Source: Viscum album
Taxonomy: Eukaryota; Streptophyta; Magnoliopsida; Santalales; Viscaceae
Length of the DNA stretch: 64,000 bases
Assembly: GCA_963277665.1 (NCBI GenBank)
Contig: OY728123.1
Coordinates: forward strand, 626,012,915-626,076,914
Direction of reading: 5' to 3'
Both the position numbers and the translations under genes were made by a program. How positions within the stretch are numbered: the first letter of the stretch is position 1; the number at the start of each line of letters is the position of its first letter. Positions 1 to 10,055 of this stretch are shown here, in pieces. Under the pieces are notes generated by a model that was not told where the DNA came from, did not search any database, and saw only the letters and a program-made list of their open reading frames with translations.

Positions 1-198
1 ATAAAATTCCAAAAAGTGGTTATTACTATTCATAACGGCTAGTTTTAATAGCATAATGTTGTTTAGTGAAACTCGGTATTGCGTACGACGCAAGCTATCG
101 AGGAAGGTCGCGATTGCGTGTAAAGCAAGCCAAGCAAGTGTTGTATAGAAAAAGATTCCTTTGATGATTTATATAACATAAAAGTCTCGGGTGTTACA
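1..198 (+). mobile_element. Element J: 3' end of an LTR, cut by the window edge
   Basis: The stretch ends in GGTGTTACA, a typical LTR 3' terminus (the inverse of TGTAACACC). From position 199 the sequence resumes close similarity to the B2 LTR near 39657, so this is the tail of an element that inserted into LTR B1. It is less AT-rich than its surroundings and contains GCGTACGACGC-like segments. The left boundary, family and target duplication are outside the window. No coding content is visible. Confidence 0.6.
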
Positions 199-245
199 TA
201 TACCATCCAATTATATATTATTTCACCATCAATATAATGATATTG

Positions 246-288
246 TCACTCGTGCGTACGTACAGATTACCGTCTCCACAAACGCGAT
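246..288 (+). other. Conserved LTR stem-loop (B1 copy)
   Basis: Contains GTGCGTACGTAC followed by ATTACCGTCTCCAC. The outer bases can pair as GTG/CAC and CTC/GAG. The loop matches the copies in LTRs A, B2 and D. Function unknown. Confidence 0.6.
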
Positions 289-777
289 GAGATTCATTTT
301 CCATCATAATCATTCAAGAATAATTTTAATTTTATGATTAAAAATAATGTTTATGAACATAATATTATTATTTATATGAATAAAATACATCATATCCATA
401 ACAAACATGTATTATGTAACCAAGAATATAAAGAAAAATGAACCAGTTAACACCCAAAACAATGATACCGCTAGAATATTATAAACAAAGCAATATTATA
501 AGATCATATATGATATCATATTTATCTATATAGATCTTTTATAATTTAATAACAATGTTTTAACTGTTATACAGGAGGTAAACATACCATCGACTAAGGA
601 AACATATAAGGTAATTGTTAATTCTACAATATTTTTACTTATCTGAGGTTGTTAATATGTAAGTATCTATTGGGACGTCTTTATCATCCACATATGTGTT
701 TTCTTAAAAATGTAATTCGAAACATTTTTACTATTTAATAGAATATGGGTTAAAGTCCTTTATACCCTTATTTGACC

Positions 778-782
778 ATATA
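778..782. repeat. Target-site duplication of element A, left copy (ATATA)
   Basis: ATATA directly precedes the TGTAAC start of the 5' LTR and recurs directly after the 3' LTR at 11444-11448. The flanks join into one continuous B-type LTR when element A is removed, which supports the boundaries despite the low complexity of the repeat. Confidence 0.7.
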
Positions 783-2406
783 TGTAACATACCAGGTAAA
801 TAAAGAATAATACATTCTCATATTTATTAATATTTATGAATTAAATATTAATTTTAATTTAAAGGGGTTCCTATGTTCCATAACGTACCTGATACACAAC
901 AAAAAGTTCCTTTGAAATCTTACGTTGCACACTAGTAATAAAATAATATTATTTTAAATGGTAGTTAACATGTAGCCATTGTATTGTTGGTAATGAATAG
1001 AAATAACTAAAATATGATTATATATGTTTATTAAATGTTTTTACATTTATCCAATAAAGGATAAAGGCTTAAAATACGAAAAGAATTCAATTTTAGGCAT
1101 ATACACTCTAACATTCACTAAAGGTCGACTTATCACCTTTTGATAGAGAATTTTCTATAAATATAGTTTTGGTCACTCTTATACATTCTATTGGACCAAA
1201 TAAAATTATTCTTTAGAATCAGGCCATCAAAATTTACAGTGTGTAAATTTTTGGTATTTTTCTGATAAAGTTCATTTTTAATGAATAATGAAAAATGTTG
1301 TATTTTAATTCAAACCCTCTTTTTAATATAATTTATTTATATGATTAGATTATCTTTTTAATTGGTTTTAAAGTGAAATTAGAATATATTTTTACCATTT
1401 AATCCAATAGTAGTCATTAGAATTAATTTCACTTTGAAATTGGACTTAAACTAGTGTCAATCTTTTGATACATTTTCTTTCCTATAAACATGCTATTTGT
1501 TTTCACATCAGGAATTAATTATTAAATTAATTAATGCAACTTATATGTTTTGAATTTTTTAAAATAGACATCAATTTTGAATTCGGAATATCAAATATAG
1601 CTTAGGGTGAATTTTTGGTCTTTTTCTGAAAAACATCAATTTTTGATGAATAGTGAAACACTAAGAGGTATATAAAAAAATGATTTTTTCATTTAAATGA
1701 AATTTTACCACCTCTATGTTTTTAATTTCAAAAATCCAACATAAATGGTTATAATTAAGAAGTAAAATGTGGTTCAATGGGATTAAAATAATTTTTTGGC
1801 GAATATTAACTTTTAAGTTTTTAATCGTGATTAGAGGTAATTAGTGTAATTTAAGGTAAAAATAATGTTTTAATAATATTAAATGAACTTGAAACATGTC
1901 CTACCATTATTGGATGTGTCATGGAAGACCACAAAAATCCATGGGTCAACATGGGGACCCCATGGAGCAACTTTGGTAGGAAAATGTCATTAATATCTTT
2001 TTATTTAATGTTAAAATAAAAATGTCACAAACATGAGTAGTTTTACTAAAACAATTTTTAAATGGGGTTATAGAAGTCATATTTTTTACTATAAATATTC
2101 ATTAGAAATATAAAAATATTTCCTACATCATGATATTTTTTTATAATTTTTAGACATTAAATAAATTAAATTATTTATGACACCATGATGATGCAGCAAT
2201 TACCTCATTATTTAAAATTAAAATAAAATGAAAAGATAATGTAATATCTAAGACCTAAACATGTCAAAAACCTATTGGATGGGTGTATTTCGAACCCTTA
2301 TCACCTTATCCTATTAATATATAATTTTGGGACCTTTTAAATCGGAAAATCCTTTTATAATAATGAATCCTTTTATAATTTCCCAAGAGTGCCCCTCCTC
2401 TCCTCT

Positions 2407-2414
2407 TATAAAAG
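2407..2414 (+). promoter_or_regulatory. TATA box of A 5' LTR (TATAAAAG)
   Basis: TATAAAAG follows a pyrimidine-rich CCCCTCCTCTCCTCT block and is preserved in the 3' LTR at 9071-9078 and in B2 at 39171-39178. Start of transcription would be expected about 30 bp downstream. This is the plausible U3/R boundary region. Confidence 0.7.
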
Positions 2415-3114
2415 GCCCCCACCTCAACCACCTTACCCACACCTCTCAAGCCTTTTCTCGGCCAAAACATGATCATTTTGTCTCTCCACATCCCTCTATT
2501 ACTCCTAGATGCCTCACTTTTGGCAGAAGTCTTCCCAAGGAATCCTTTGAGCTCAAATCAAAAAGAGTTACCCGTTTTAAAGGTAGTGTTTTTCTTGTGT
2601 TCTTATGTTTTATTTTGCTTCTCCAACCCCCCTAAACACTTTTTTTAATTTCCTTTGTAGAAACACCAGTATAATCAATATACTAGGATTTTTTTATAAT
2701 AATTATTCGGTCTACACTTTCTCACACCGACATCTAATGGTTAAAGAACATACTATTTTTGTGGATGGCGAATTTCTGCCTCACGAAACGATAATTTTTC
2801 AACACTCATATAACACTTTCAAAGGTGTCCATTATGATGTCACTATATTTATATATGATATATAATATGTTTATGTTTTATTTAATCTTATGTATTTTTC
2901 ATTTATGGCATACCTTTACGGTATCCATTATGGGTAAACGTGATATCTTCATTTTAGGAAGTGCGGACTACCGCCCCCTCAAAGTGATTTGATTCGTTAA
3001 TACCATATGTGGTACATATAAAGGGTAGATTTAATGATATTATATATGATATTATACTGTATTTATAATATAACTTTATATAATTATTTTTTCTTTCAAT
3101 TAATGTATGAGATA

Positions 3115-3179
3115 GAAATGAAAGTAGTGTTCATGTGTACGTACGGCTTACCATCTCCATGAACGGTGCATTTCATTTC
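3115..3179 (+). other. Conserved LTR stem-loop, A copy 1
   Basis: Outer arms GAAATGAAA (3115-3123) and TTTCATTTC (3171-3179) are exact complements. Inner arms GTTCATG (3129-3135) and CATGAAC (3158-3164) are also exact complements. The loop carries GTACGTACGGCTTACC. First unit of a ~205-bp tandem duplication. Confidence 0.75.
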
Positions 3180-3322
3180 TTATCCCCAAATGTAATGTAC
3201 TATTATATGTACATATATATAATGGATATATATGATTTATTTTAAATCTAAATTATGAATATAATTCTGGAATTAAAATATACATATCTCCCTTTTAGTT
3301 TTAATTCCATTAATATAACATA

Positions 3323-3386
3323 GAAACGAAAGTAGCGTTCATACGTACGTAGGGTTACTGTCTCCATGAACGGTGCATTTCATTTA
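3323..3386 (+). other. Conserved LTR stem-loop, A copy 2
   Basis: Second unit of the tandem duplication, starting about 205 bp after the first. It has GAAACGAAA with a TTTCATTT outer arm, and GTTCAT/ATGAAC inner arms around a CGTACGTAGGG...CTGTCTCC loop. The whole surrounding unit, including the AT-rich spacer, is duplicated. Confidence 0.72.
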
Positions 3387-4176
3387 TTACCTCTAAATGA
3401 TTATGTAATATTATAAATTCATGTATATACTGGATATATATGATATATGTGGCATCTACATCATGAATATAATTCTTGAGATAAAGGATATTTGACTACA
3501 TGAACAAATTGTAAATATAAGAAGTTCACTTTTGACTCATGTACCAAATATCGACAAAACGACCGTTATTAAAATAAATAATTACATAGTGTTCATAACA
3601 TTGTAATAAGTGATATAAAAGGAATAATTATCATGAAAAAGTTTTTTATGAAAGTAGAAATTGACTCATGTTTATTATTCAGGAGGTTAAAGAACGATCG
3701 AGTCAAGTCGGACTCGAGGTATGGGACTTCGTCTCAATCTCCATTCATTGAGGCATATTTTGTTTTATACAGAAACTTCTTTTATACGGTGTATAAACCC
3801 CTTTTACTTTTATGATTATCCAAAAGGAATCTTTTTTATATGAAGCATTTTACTAAATGACAAAAGGGAATTTTTTGGTCGTACGTTTGCGGCGACATTG
3901 ACTTCTCCGCCGCCATGACCATTATTTGAGTTTCCGCTTCCACTACAAGCCATAATTTTTTAGAATGAAAAAAATACCATGTTTTACTTTTCTTTTATTT
4001 TGTTATTGAAAATGGTTTTCATAATGTTTTTATTATATCAATGTGATGTATTGATAGCTTGTGATTGAAATGTGTAAGTGTTATGTTTCCTTTATGCATG
4101 TTTTATGTGACACAATTATGTTATGGTTCATGGGAATTGTTATGAAGATGGGTGGTTTCGTGATAAACTAATGTAG

Positions 4177-4213
4177 GGTGAGCCTAATATAGCTCTCCAA
4201 TGCATCGGGTAAC
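4177..4213 (+). other. Conserved U5 motif of A (GAGCC...AGCTCTCCAATGCAT)
   Basis: The string GGTGAGCCTAATATAGCTC followed by TCCAATGCATCGGGTAA recurs with small changes in LTRs A, B, D, E, F and H, always a few hundred bp before the LTR end. It contains a short GAGC/GCTC stem and the palindrome ATGCAT. Confidence 0.65.
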
Positions 4214-4776
4214 GTGAAGGGGTTAAACATTAAGGTTTCTCCGAAGAGATTTATGGAATATACTGTGATGGGTATTCCAAACGTAACCAAGAGGGTTACT
4301 CCCTACGTAATAATGTTATGAATGCCTCATGTTACCTTTATGTCTTGTGATTTCTAAGATTTATTCATGATTTTAGGAGGTATGTTAAAGTGATTTTGTT
4401 TTATGGGAAAAGTATGATTTCATTCTTATGTATATATGTACTCATGTTTCCTTTACATATTTTTTTATAAACCTTACTGAGCTTTTTATGCTCATCCCAT
4501 GTTTTTGAAATGTTTTTCATAGGTCAAGAGAATGGTACATGATATGATGATAGTGTCAAGGAAGTGTCAAGAAAGAATCCATGTTTTCTTTTAAATATGT
4601 TTCTGTTTATGGGAAAAGTGAATACTATCTTTTATTGTAACTACTTTGTTTAAATGTGGGATGTAATACATGTTTTATGATCTAATTCTCTAAAACTCTA
4701 TACCTGAAAATATCCTCAAGGTGTATTCTTGAAATATCTCATGATTAAGTAATGTTTAATGTTGGGGCCTTATAGT

Positions 4777-4788
4777 TGGTATCAGAGG
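4777..4788 (+). other. Primer-binding site of element A
   Basis: TGGTATCAGAGG starts two bases after the LTR end. It matches the plant initiator tRNA-Met 3' end (TGGTATCAGAGC) except at the last base. It primes minus-strand DNA synthesis in this retrotransposon class. Confidence 0.85.
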
Positions 4789-4950
4789 TCGGTTTAGACA
4801 ACTTTAGGAGTTAGAAAATTGTTAAATTATAAATTAATTTAAGGTATGATTGAAATGATATAGCATTTGAAAATTACCGTGTTGCTTCACCTAAGATATT
4901 TCTGTGTTAAGAATTCTTTTTCATAGAGGAAATATACTAGATTTTCTAGG

Positions 4951-5048
4951 ATGGCATACAGTGGGAAATGACCTTTCAAATCAGTATCATGAGATGGTCA
5001 GAATCATAACTAGACAGTTTTTTGCAGTGATGGCTCAGTTGACTCAGG
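4951..5048 (+). pseudogene. gag N-terminal remnant of element A
   Basis: After the 5' LTR and leader, an ATG at 4951 opens a short coding-like stretch. One frame reads NDLSNQYHEMVRI followed by FFAVMAQLTQV, which resembles the variable N-terminus of a gypsy Gag. It breaks at about 5048 and continues directly into reverse transcriptase sequence, so the rest of Gag, the protease and the N-terminal RT are deleted. The family call is weak because Gag N-termini are poorly conserved. Confidence 0.5.
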
Positions 5049-5059
5049 TGAAAAATGTT

Positions 5060-5400
5060 GGTTGTTTTTATTGATGATATTTTGGTGTTTTCTAAAAGTA
5101 AAGAGGAGCATGAAAGACATTTAAGGGTTATTTTTCAAACCATAGAAGAAAAGAAATTGTATGGAAAATTCTGCTAGAGTGAGTTTTGGTTGCAAAAAAT
5201 TTCTTTCCTTCGTCATATTATTTCTAAAGATGGCATACCTATTGATCTTGAAAAAAAAGGTTGTTGAAGAATGTCCAAGACCCACAAATGTAAAAGAGAT
5301 TCATAGCATCTTGGTTTGGCAGGCTATTACAAAAGGTTTGTTAGAAATGTTTCACAGTTATCAAGTCCAATGACTAAGATAAATCGGAAGGGTGTTATGT
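5060..5400 (+). pseudogene. Reverse transcriptase remnant of element A (from the catalytic box onward)
   Basis: Begins at the catalytic segment FIDDILVFSKSKEEHERHLR, where the two aspartates of the YxDD box are kept, and continues with IEEKKLYGKF and an HIISKDGI-like segment typical of the RT palm/thumb region. Frame changes and stops follow, so no long reading frame remains. The fingers and first catalytic aspartate are absent through the deletion at about 5048. It would have copied the element's RNA into DNA. RNase H follows directly. Confidence 0.8.
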
Positions 5401-5454
5401 TTATCTGGGCAAAATAATGTGATGATTGTTTTCAAGAACTGAAAAGAAGATTGG

Positions 5455-5845
5455 TGAATGCTCCAGTTTTGGAACTAGCTTCTAGGAATGGTGAGTTTGT
5501 TGTCTATAGTGATGCTTCACTGAAAGGACATGGTTGTGTCCTAATACAGAATGATAAGGTAATTTCTTATGCTTCACGTCAGTTGAAAACTCATGATGTA
5601 AATTAACTTACACATGATTTGGAATTAGCTGCTATTGTTTTTTGCTTTAAAAATTTGGAGGCATCATTTGTATGGAGTAAAGTGTGAAATATCTACCGAT
5701 CACAAAAGTTTAAAGTATATATTCAATCAGAAAGAATTGAAGATGAGACAGAGTATATGGCTAGAATTAATCAAGGATTATGATTGCACAATTAATTACC
5801 ATCTAGGAAAATCAAATAAAGTGGATGATGCTTTGAGTCGAAAAA
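5455..5845 (+). pseudogene. RNase H remnant of element A
   Basis: Shows VVYSDASLKGHGCVL (the first catalytic Asp region), [25 protein letters not shown], then [11 protein letters not shown] and a C-terminal [16 protein letters not shown]. That is the ordered motif set of gypsy RNase H, which degrades the RNA strand of the RNA:DNA hybrid. A TAA stop within the HDVN*LTHDLE segment splits it; the downstream part is open from 5635. It sits between RT and the integrase zinc finger as expected. Confidence 0.82.
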
Positions 5846-7420
5846 GTAATGCTTCATTAACAATGATGTGTTTCGAACATGATCCTTTGTTTAAGGATTT
5901 GATGAAATTTGTCATAGAAGTTGTTGGTGCAGGATGTTCTTCTGTTTTGTTTCAGGTATTAGTGAAATATTCTCTATCAGACAGAATCAAGCAAGCACAG
6001 AAGCAAGACAGTGAGTTGGAGAAAAATGTAGAGCTGATTCAGAAGGGTAAGTTTCCTGAATTTAATATTCATAATGATTGTGTTTTGAGGTTTGTGAAGA
6101 GAATATGTGTTCCTGGTAATTCACAGTTGAAGAATGAGTTGTTATAAAAGGCTCATAGTTCCCCATTTTCAGTTCATCCTTACAGTACTAAGATGTACAG
6201 AGATCTGCGTGAGTATTACTAGTGGGATGGAATGAAAAGAGATATTGCTGATTTTACTTTAAAGTGTTTGACTTTCGAGTAGGTTAAAGCAGAGCGACAG
6301 TTACCGAAAGGGATGCTGCAGCCTTTAGCAGTGCCTGAGTGGAAAAGGGAAAATGTATCCATGGACATTGTTGTGGGATTAGCAAGGACATCTTGAGGTA
6401 ATAATGCAATCTGGGTTATTGTTGATTGATTAACTAAATCATATCATTTCCTTCCTATTCGAGATAATTTCTCTCTAGATCAGCTTTCCCGTTTGTATCT
6501 TAAAGAGATAGTCAGGTTACATGGAATTCCTCTCTCCATTGTATCTGAACATGATACCAAGTTTACTTCAAACTTTTGGAAAGGACTTCAGAAGTCGTTG
6601 GGTACAGAATTAAATTTTAGTTCATCTTTTCATCCGCAATCAGATGGGCAGTCAGAACGAACAATTCAGACATTGGAGGATATGATACGTGCTTCTTCGA
6701 TGGATTATCAGGGAATTTGGTACCAACATCTTCCTTTGGTTGAATTTTTATATAATAACAGTTTTCATTCTAGTATACAGATGACACCATTTGAGGCATT
6801 ATATGGGAAGCAGTGTCGAACTCCAGCTTTTTGGGATGAAGTGGGTGAAAGGAAGCTGATGGGACAAGAATTGGTAGAAGAGATGACAGAAAACATTCAG
6901 CTGATTCAAAAACACATGAGAACAGCTCAGGGCAGACAGAAAAGTTATGTAGACAACATGAGGAAGGATTTATCTTTCGAGGTAGGTGATCATGTTTTTC
7001 TCAAAGTTTCACCGTGGAAAAGTGTGATGCGATTTGGTAAGAAAGGAAAGTTGAGTCCAAGGTTCATTGGACCATATGAAATTCTGGATAAAGTTGGATC
7101 AGTTTCTTATCGAGTGGATTTACCTCCGAGTTTATCTCAGGTACACAATGTTTTTCTATTTTCAATGTTAAGGAAGTACATGCGTGATCCATATAATTTT
7201 TTGAGCCCAGAGGTAGTTTAGTTGGAAGAGAATCTCTCTTATGAAGAACAACCAGTCCAGATTCTTGACTGAAGAGAGAAAGTGTTGCGAAATAAGGTAA
7301 TTCACCATGTAATTGTTTTGTGGAAAAAACATATTGTTGAAGAGGCAACGTGAGAATCTGAAAATGCTGTGAGGGATAAATACCCCCACTTATTTTGATA
7401 AGTGAATAAAATTGCGAGGA
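5846..7420 (+). pseudogene. Integrase with GPY/F and chromodomain remnant of element A
   Basis: A linker (about 5846-6147) leads into a degraded zinc-finger region (AHSSPFSVHPYSTKMYRDLR), then the DDE core. The core includes MDIVVGLART, a second acidic motif reading SEHDTKFTS where the family usually has SDRD, and HPQSDGQSERTIQTLEDM with its Glu kept. GKLSPRFIGPYEIL gives the GPY/F module. At 7285-7375 the sequence reads LRNKVIHHVIVLWKK...EEAT, a chromodomain-like tail. Several stops occur (around 6147, 6240, 6395, 6430, 7221, 7350). The longest open part is 6493-7221, 242 codons. Integrase would join element DNA to the chromosome. Confidence 0.85.
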
Positions 7421-7430
7421 TGCAATTCCC

Positions 7431-7445
7431 AAAAGGAGGGAAGGA
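7431..7445 (+). other. Polypurine tract of element A
   Basis: AAAAGGAGGGAAGGA lies directly before the TGTAACA start of the 3' LTR. It is the plus-strand primer site in this class. Confidence 0.85.
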
Positions 7446-9070
7446 TGTAACATATTAGGTAAATAAAGAATAATACATTCCCATATTTATTAATATTTAT
7501 GAATTAAATATTAATTTTACTTTAAATGGGTTGCTATGTTCGATAGCGTACCTGATACGCAACAAAGTGTTTCTTTGAAATCTTATATTGCAAACTAGTA
7601 ATAAAATAATATTATTTTAAATGGTAGTTAACACATATCCGTTGTATTGGCGGGAATGAATAGAAATAACTAAAATATGATTATATATGTTTGTTAAATG
7701 TTTTTACATTTATCTAATAAAGGATAAAGGCTTAAAATACGAAAAGAATTCAATTTTAAGCATATATACTCTAAAAATCACTAAAGGTCGACTTATCGCC
7801 TTTTGATGGAGAAACGTCTATAAATACAGTTTTTTTTCACTCTTATACATTATATTGGACCAAATAAAATTCTTCTTTAGAATCGGGACATCAAAATTTA
7901 CTTTGTGTAGATTATTGGTACTTTTCTGATAAAGTTCATTTGTAAATGAATAGTGAAAATGTTGTATTTTAATTCAAAACCTTTTTTTAATCAAATTTAT
8001 TTATATGATTAGATTATCTTTTAAATTTGTTTTAAAGTGAAATTAGAATATATTTTTACCATTAAATCCAATATTGGTCATTGGAATTAATTTCACTTTG
8101 AAATTGGACTTAAATTAGTGTCAATCTTTTGATACATTTTGTTTTATAAAAACAAGCTATTTGTTTTGATAGCAGGAATTAATTATTAAATTAATTAATG
8201 AAACCTATATGTTTTCAATTTTGTAAAATATACGTCATTTTTGAATTCGGAATATCAAATATAGCTTAGGGTGAATTTTTGGTATATTTCTGAAAAACAT
8301 CAATTTTTGATGAATACTGAAACCACTAAGTGGTACTTAAAAAACTAATTTTTTGTTTAAATGAAATTTTATCACCTCTGTGTTTTGAATTTTAAAAATC
8401 CAACGAACATGGTTGTCATTAAGAAGTAAAAAATTGTTCAATGGGATTAAAATAAATTTTTTTGGTGAATAGTAACTTTTAAGTTTTTAATCGCAATTAG
8501 AGGTAATTAGTGTAATTTAAGGTAAAAATAATGTTTTAATAATATGATATGAACATGGACTTGTCCTACCCTTATTGGATGTGTCATGGATGACCAAGAA
8601 AATCAATGGGTCAAATTGGGGACCCCATGGAGCCACTTTGGTAGGAAAATGATATTAATATCTTTTTATTTAATGTTAAAATAAAAATGTCACAAACATG
8701 AGTTGTTTTACTAAAAAAAATAAATGGGGTTATACAAGTCATATTTTTGACTATAAATATTCATTAGAAATCTAAAAATATTTCCTACATCCTGATATTT
8801 TTTTTATATTTTTTAGACATTAAATAAATTAAATTATTTATGACCCCATGATGATGCAGCGATTACCTCATTATTTAACAATTTTAATAAAATGAAAAGA
8901 TAATGTAAAATATAAGTCCTACCCATGTCAAAAACCTATTTCATGGGTGGATTTAGAACTCTTATCACCTTATCCAAGAAATATATCATTTTGTGACGTT
9001 TTAAATCCGAAAAGCATTTTATAATAAAGTAACCTTTTATAACATCCCAAGAGTTCCCCTCCTCTCCTCT

Positions 9071-9078
9071 TATAAAAG
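9071..9078 (+). promoter_or_regulatory. TATA box of A 3' LTR
   Basis: TATAAAAG after a CCTCCTCTCCTCT block, in the same context as the 5' LTR copy. Confidence 0.65.
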
Positions 9079-9783
9079 GCCACCACCTCTACCACCTTAA
9101 CCACACCTTTCATGCCTTTTTCTCGGTCAAAACCTACTCATTTTGTCTCTACACATCCCTCTATTACTCATAGAAGCCTCACATTGGGAAAAATTCTTCC
9201 CAAGGAAGCCTTTGAGCTCAAATCAAAAAGAGTTACCCGTTTTAAAGGTAGTGTTTTCGCTTGTGTTCTTATGTTTTATTTTGCTTATCCAACCCCCCTA
9301 AACTCTTTTTTTTTCATTTATTTTGTATAAGAACCAGTACCATCAACATAATATCATGTGGTTATAAGAATTATTCGATCTAAAATTACACACACCTACA
9401 TCTAATGGTTAATGAACATACTGTTTCTGTGGATGGCGAATTTCTGCCTCATGAAATGATAATTGTTCAACACTCATATAACACCTTCAAAGGTGAAAAT
9501 TAAGATGTCACTATATTAATATATTATATATAATATTTTTATCTTTTACTTAGGCTTCTGTATTTTTCATTTATGTCATACCATTATGGTTTCCATTATG
9601 GGTTAACGTGATATCTTCATTTTAGGAAGTGCAGACTACCGCACCCTCAAAGCGATTTGATTAGTTAATACAATATGTGGTATGTATAAAGGATAGATTT
9701 AATGATATTATATATGATATTATACTGTATTTATAATATAACTTTATATAATTATTATTTCTTTCAATTAAAGTGTGAGATAT

Positions 9784-9850
9784 AAATGAAAGTAGCGTTC
9801 ATGCGTACGTATAGCTTACCGTCTCCATGAGTGGTGCATTTTATTTCTTA
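9784..9850 (+). other. Conserved LTR stem-loop, A 3' LTR copy 1
   Basis: AAATGAAAGTAGCGTTCATG with a GTACGTATAGCTTACCGTCTCC loop and a CATGA right arm. The right arm has changed to CATGAGT, so the stem is shorter than in the 5' LTR copy. Confidence 0.65.
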
Positions 9851-9990
9851 TCCCAAAATGTAATGTAATATTATATGTACAAATATATAATGGATATATA
9901 TGATGTATTTTACATCTAAATGATGAATATAATTGTGGAATTAAAATATACATATCTCTCATTTAGTTTTAATTCCATTAATATGACATA

Positions 9991-10055
9991 GAAATGAAAG
10001 TAGCGTTCATGCGTACGTACAGCTTACTGTCTCCATGAACGGTGCATTTCATTTC
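9991..10055 (+). other. Conserved LTR stem-loop, A 3' LTR copy 2
   Basis: GAAATGAAA / TTTCATTTC outer arms and GTTCATG / CATGAAC inner arms are all intact. The loop is CGTACGTACAGCTTACTGTCTC. This is the best-preserved copy in the window together with 3115-3179. Confidence 0.72.

Larger units (their letters stand above)
199..782 (+). repeat. LTR B1, left surviving part (split by element A)
   Basis: This aligns by eye with B2 from about 39657 to 40290: the same TATACCATNNAATTATATATT start, the same conserved stem-loop, the same GAGGTTAAC-like segment and the same AAAGTCCTTTATACCC end. It stops at 782, where element A begins, and continues at 11444. B1 therefore existed before A inserted. No genes. 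Confidence 0.75.
2583..4522 (+). other. Putative leader intron inside A 5' LTR
   Basis: A donor-like AAAG|GTAGTG lies 176 bp downstream of the TATA box. An acceptor-like TTTTTCATAG|GTCAAG lies about 250 bp before the LTR end. Both are preserved in the 3' LTR (9248 and 11192), and analogous pairs sit at similar distances in LTR families B, D, E and F. No transcript data are available, so this is inferred from position and consensus only. Confidence 0.4.
783..4774 (+). repeat. 5' LTR of element A
   Basis: It starts TGTAACATACC and ends GGGGCCTTATA, immediately before the PBS. It is colinear with the 3' LTR at 7446-11443, with scattered substitutions and small indels. Recognisable parts in order: AT-rich U3, a TATA box at 2407, a donor-like GT at 2583, two tandem stem-loop units at 3115-3386, the U5 motif at 4177, and an acceptor-like AG at 4521. 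The ends TG...TA rather than TG...CA suggest a decayed terminus. Confidence 0.88.

Noticed and set aside
2327..2865. Frames of 102 and 86 codons downstream of the A TATA region
   Set aside because: They overlap the TATA box and leader and are not kept over their length in the 3' LTR. The shared part only reflects LTR identity.
3115..3386. Repeated stem-loops as a CRISPR array
   Set aside because: Only two units per LTR, AT-rich duplicated spacers rather than unique ones, and a plant retrotransposon context.
7064..7453. Minus-strand frame of 129 codons
   Set aside because: It is antisense to integrase and chromodomain coding of element A and shows no motif of its own.
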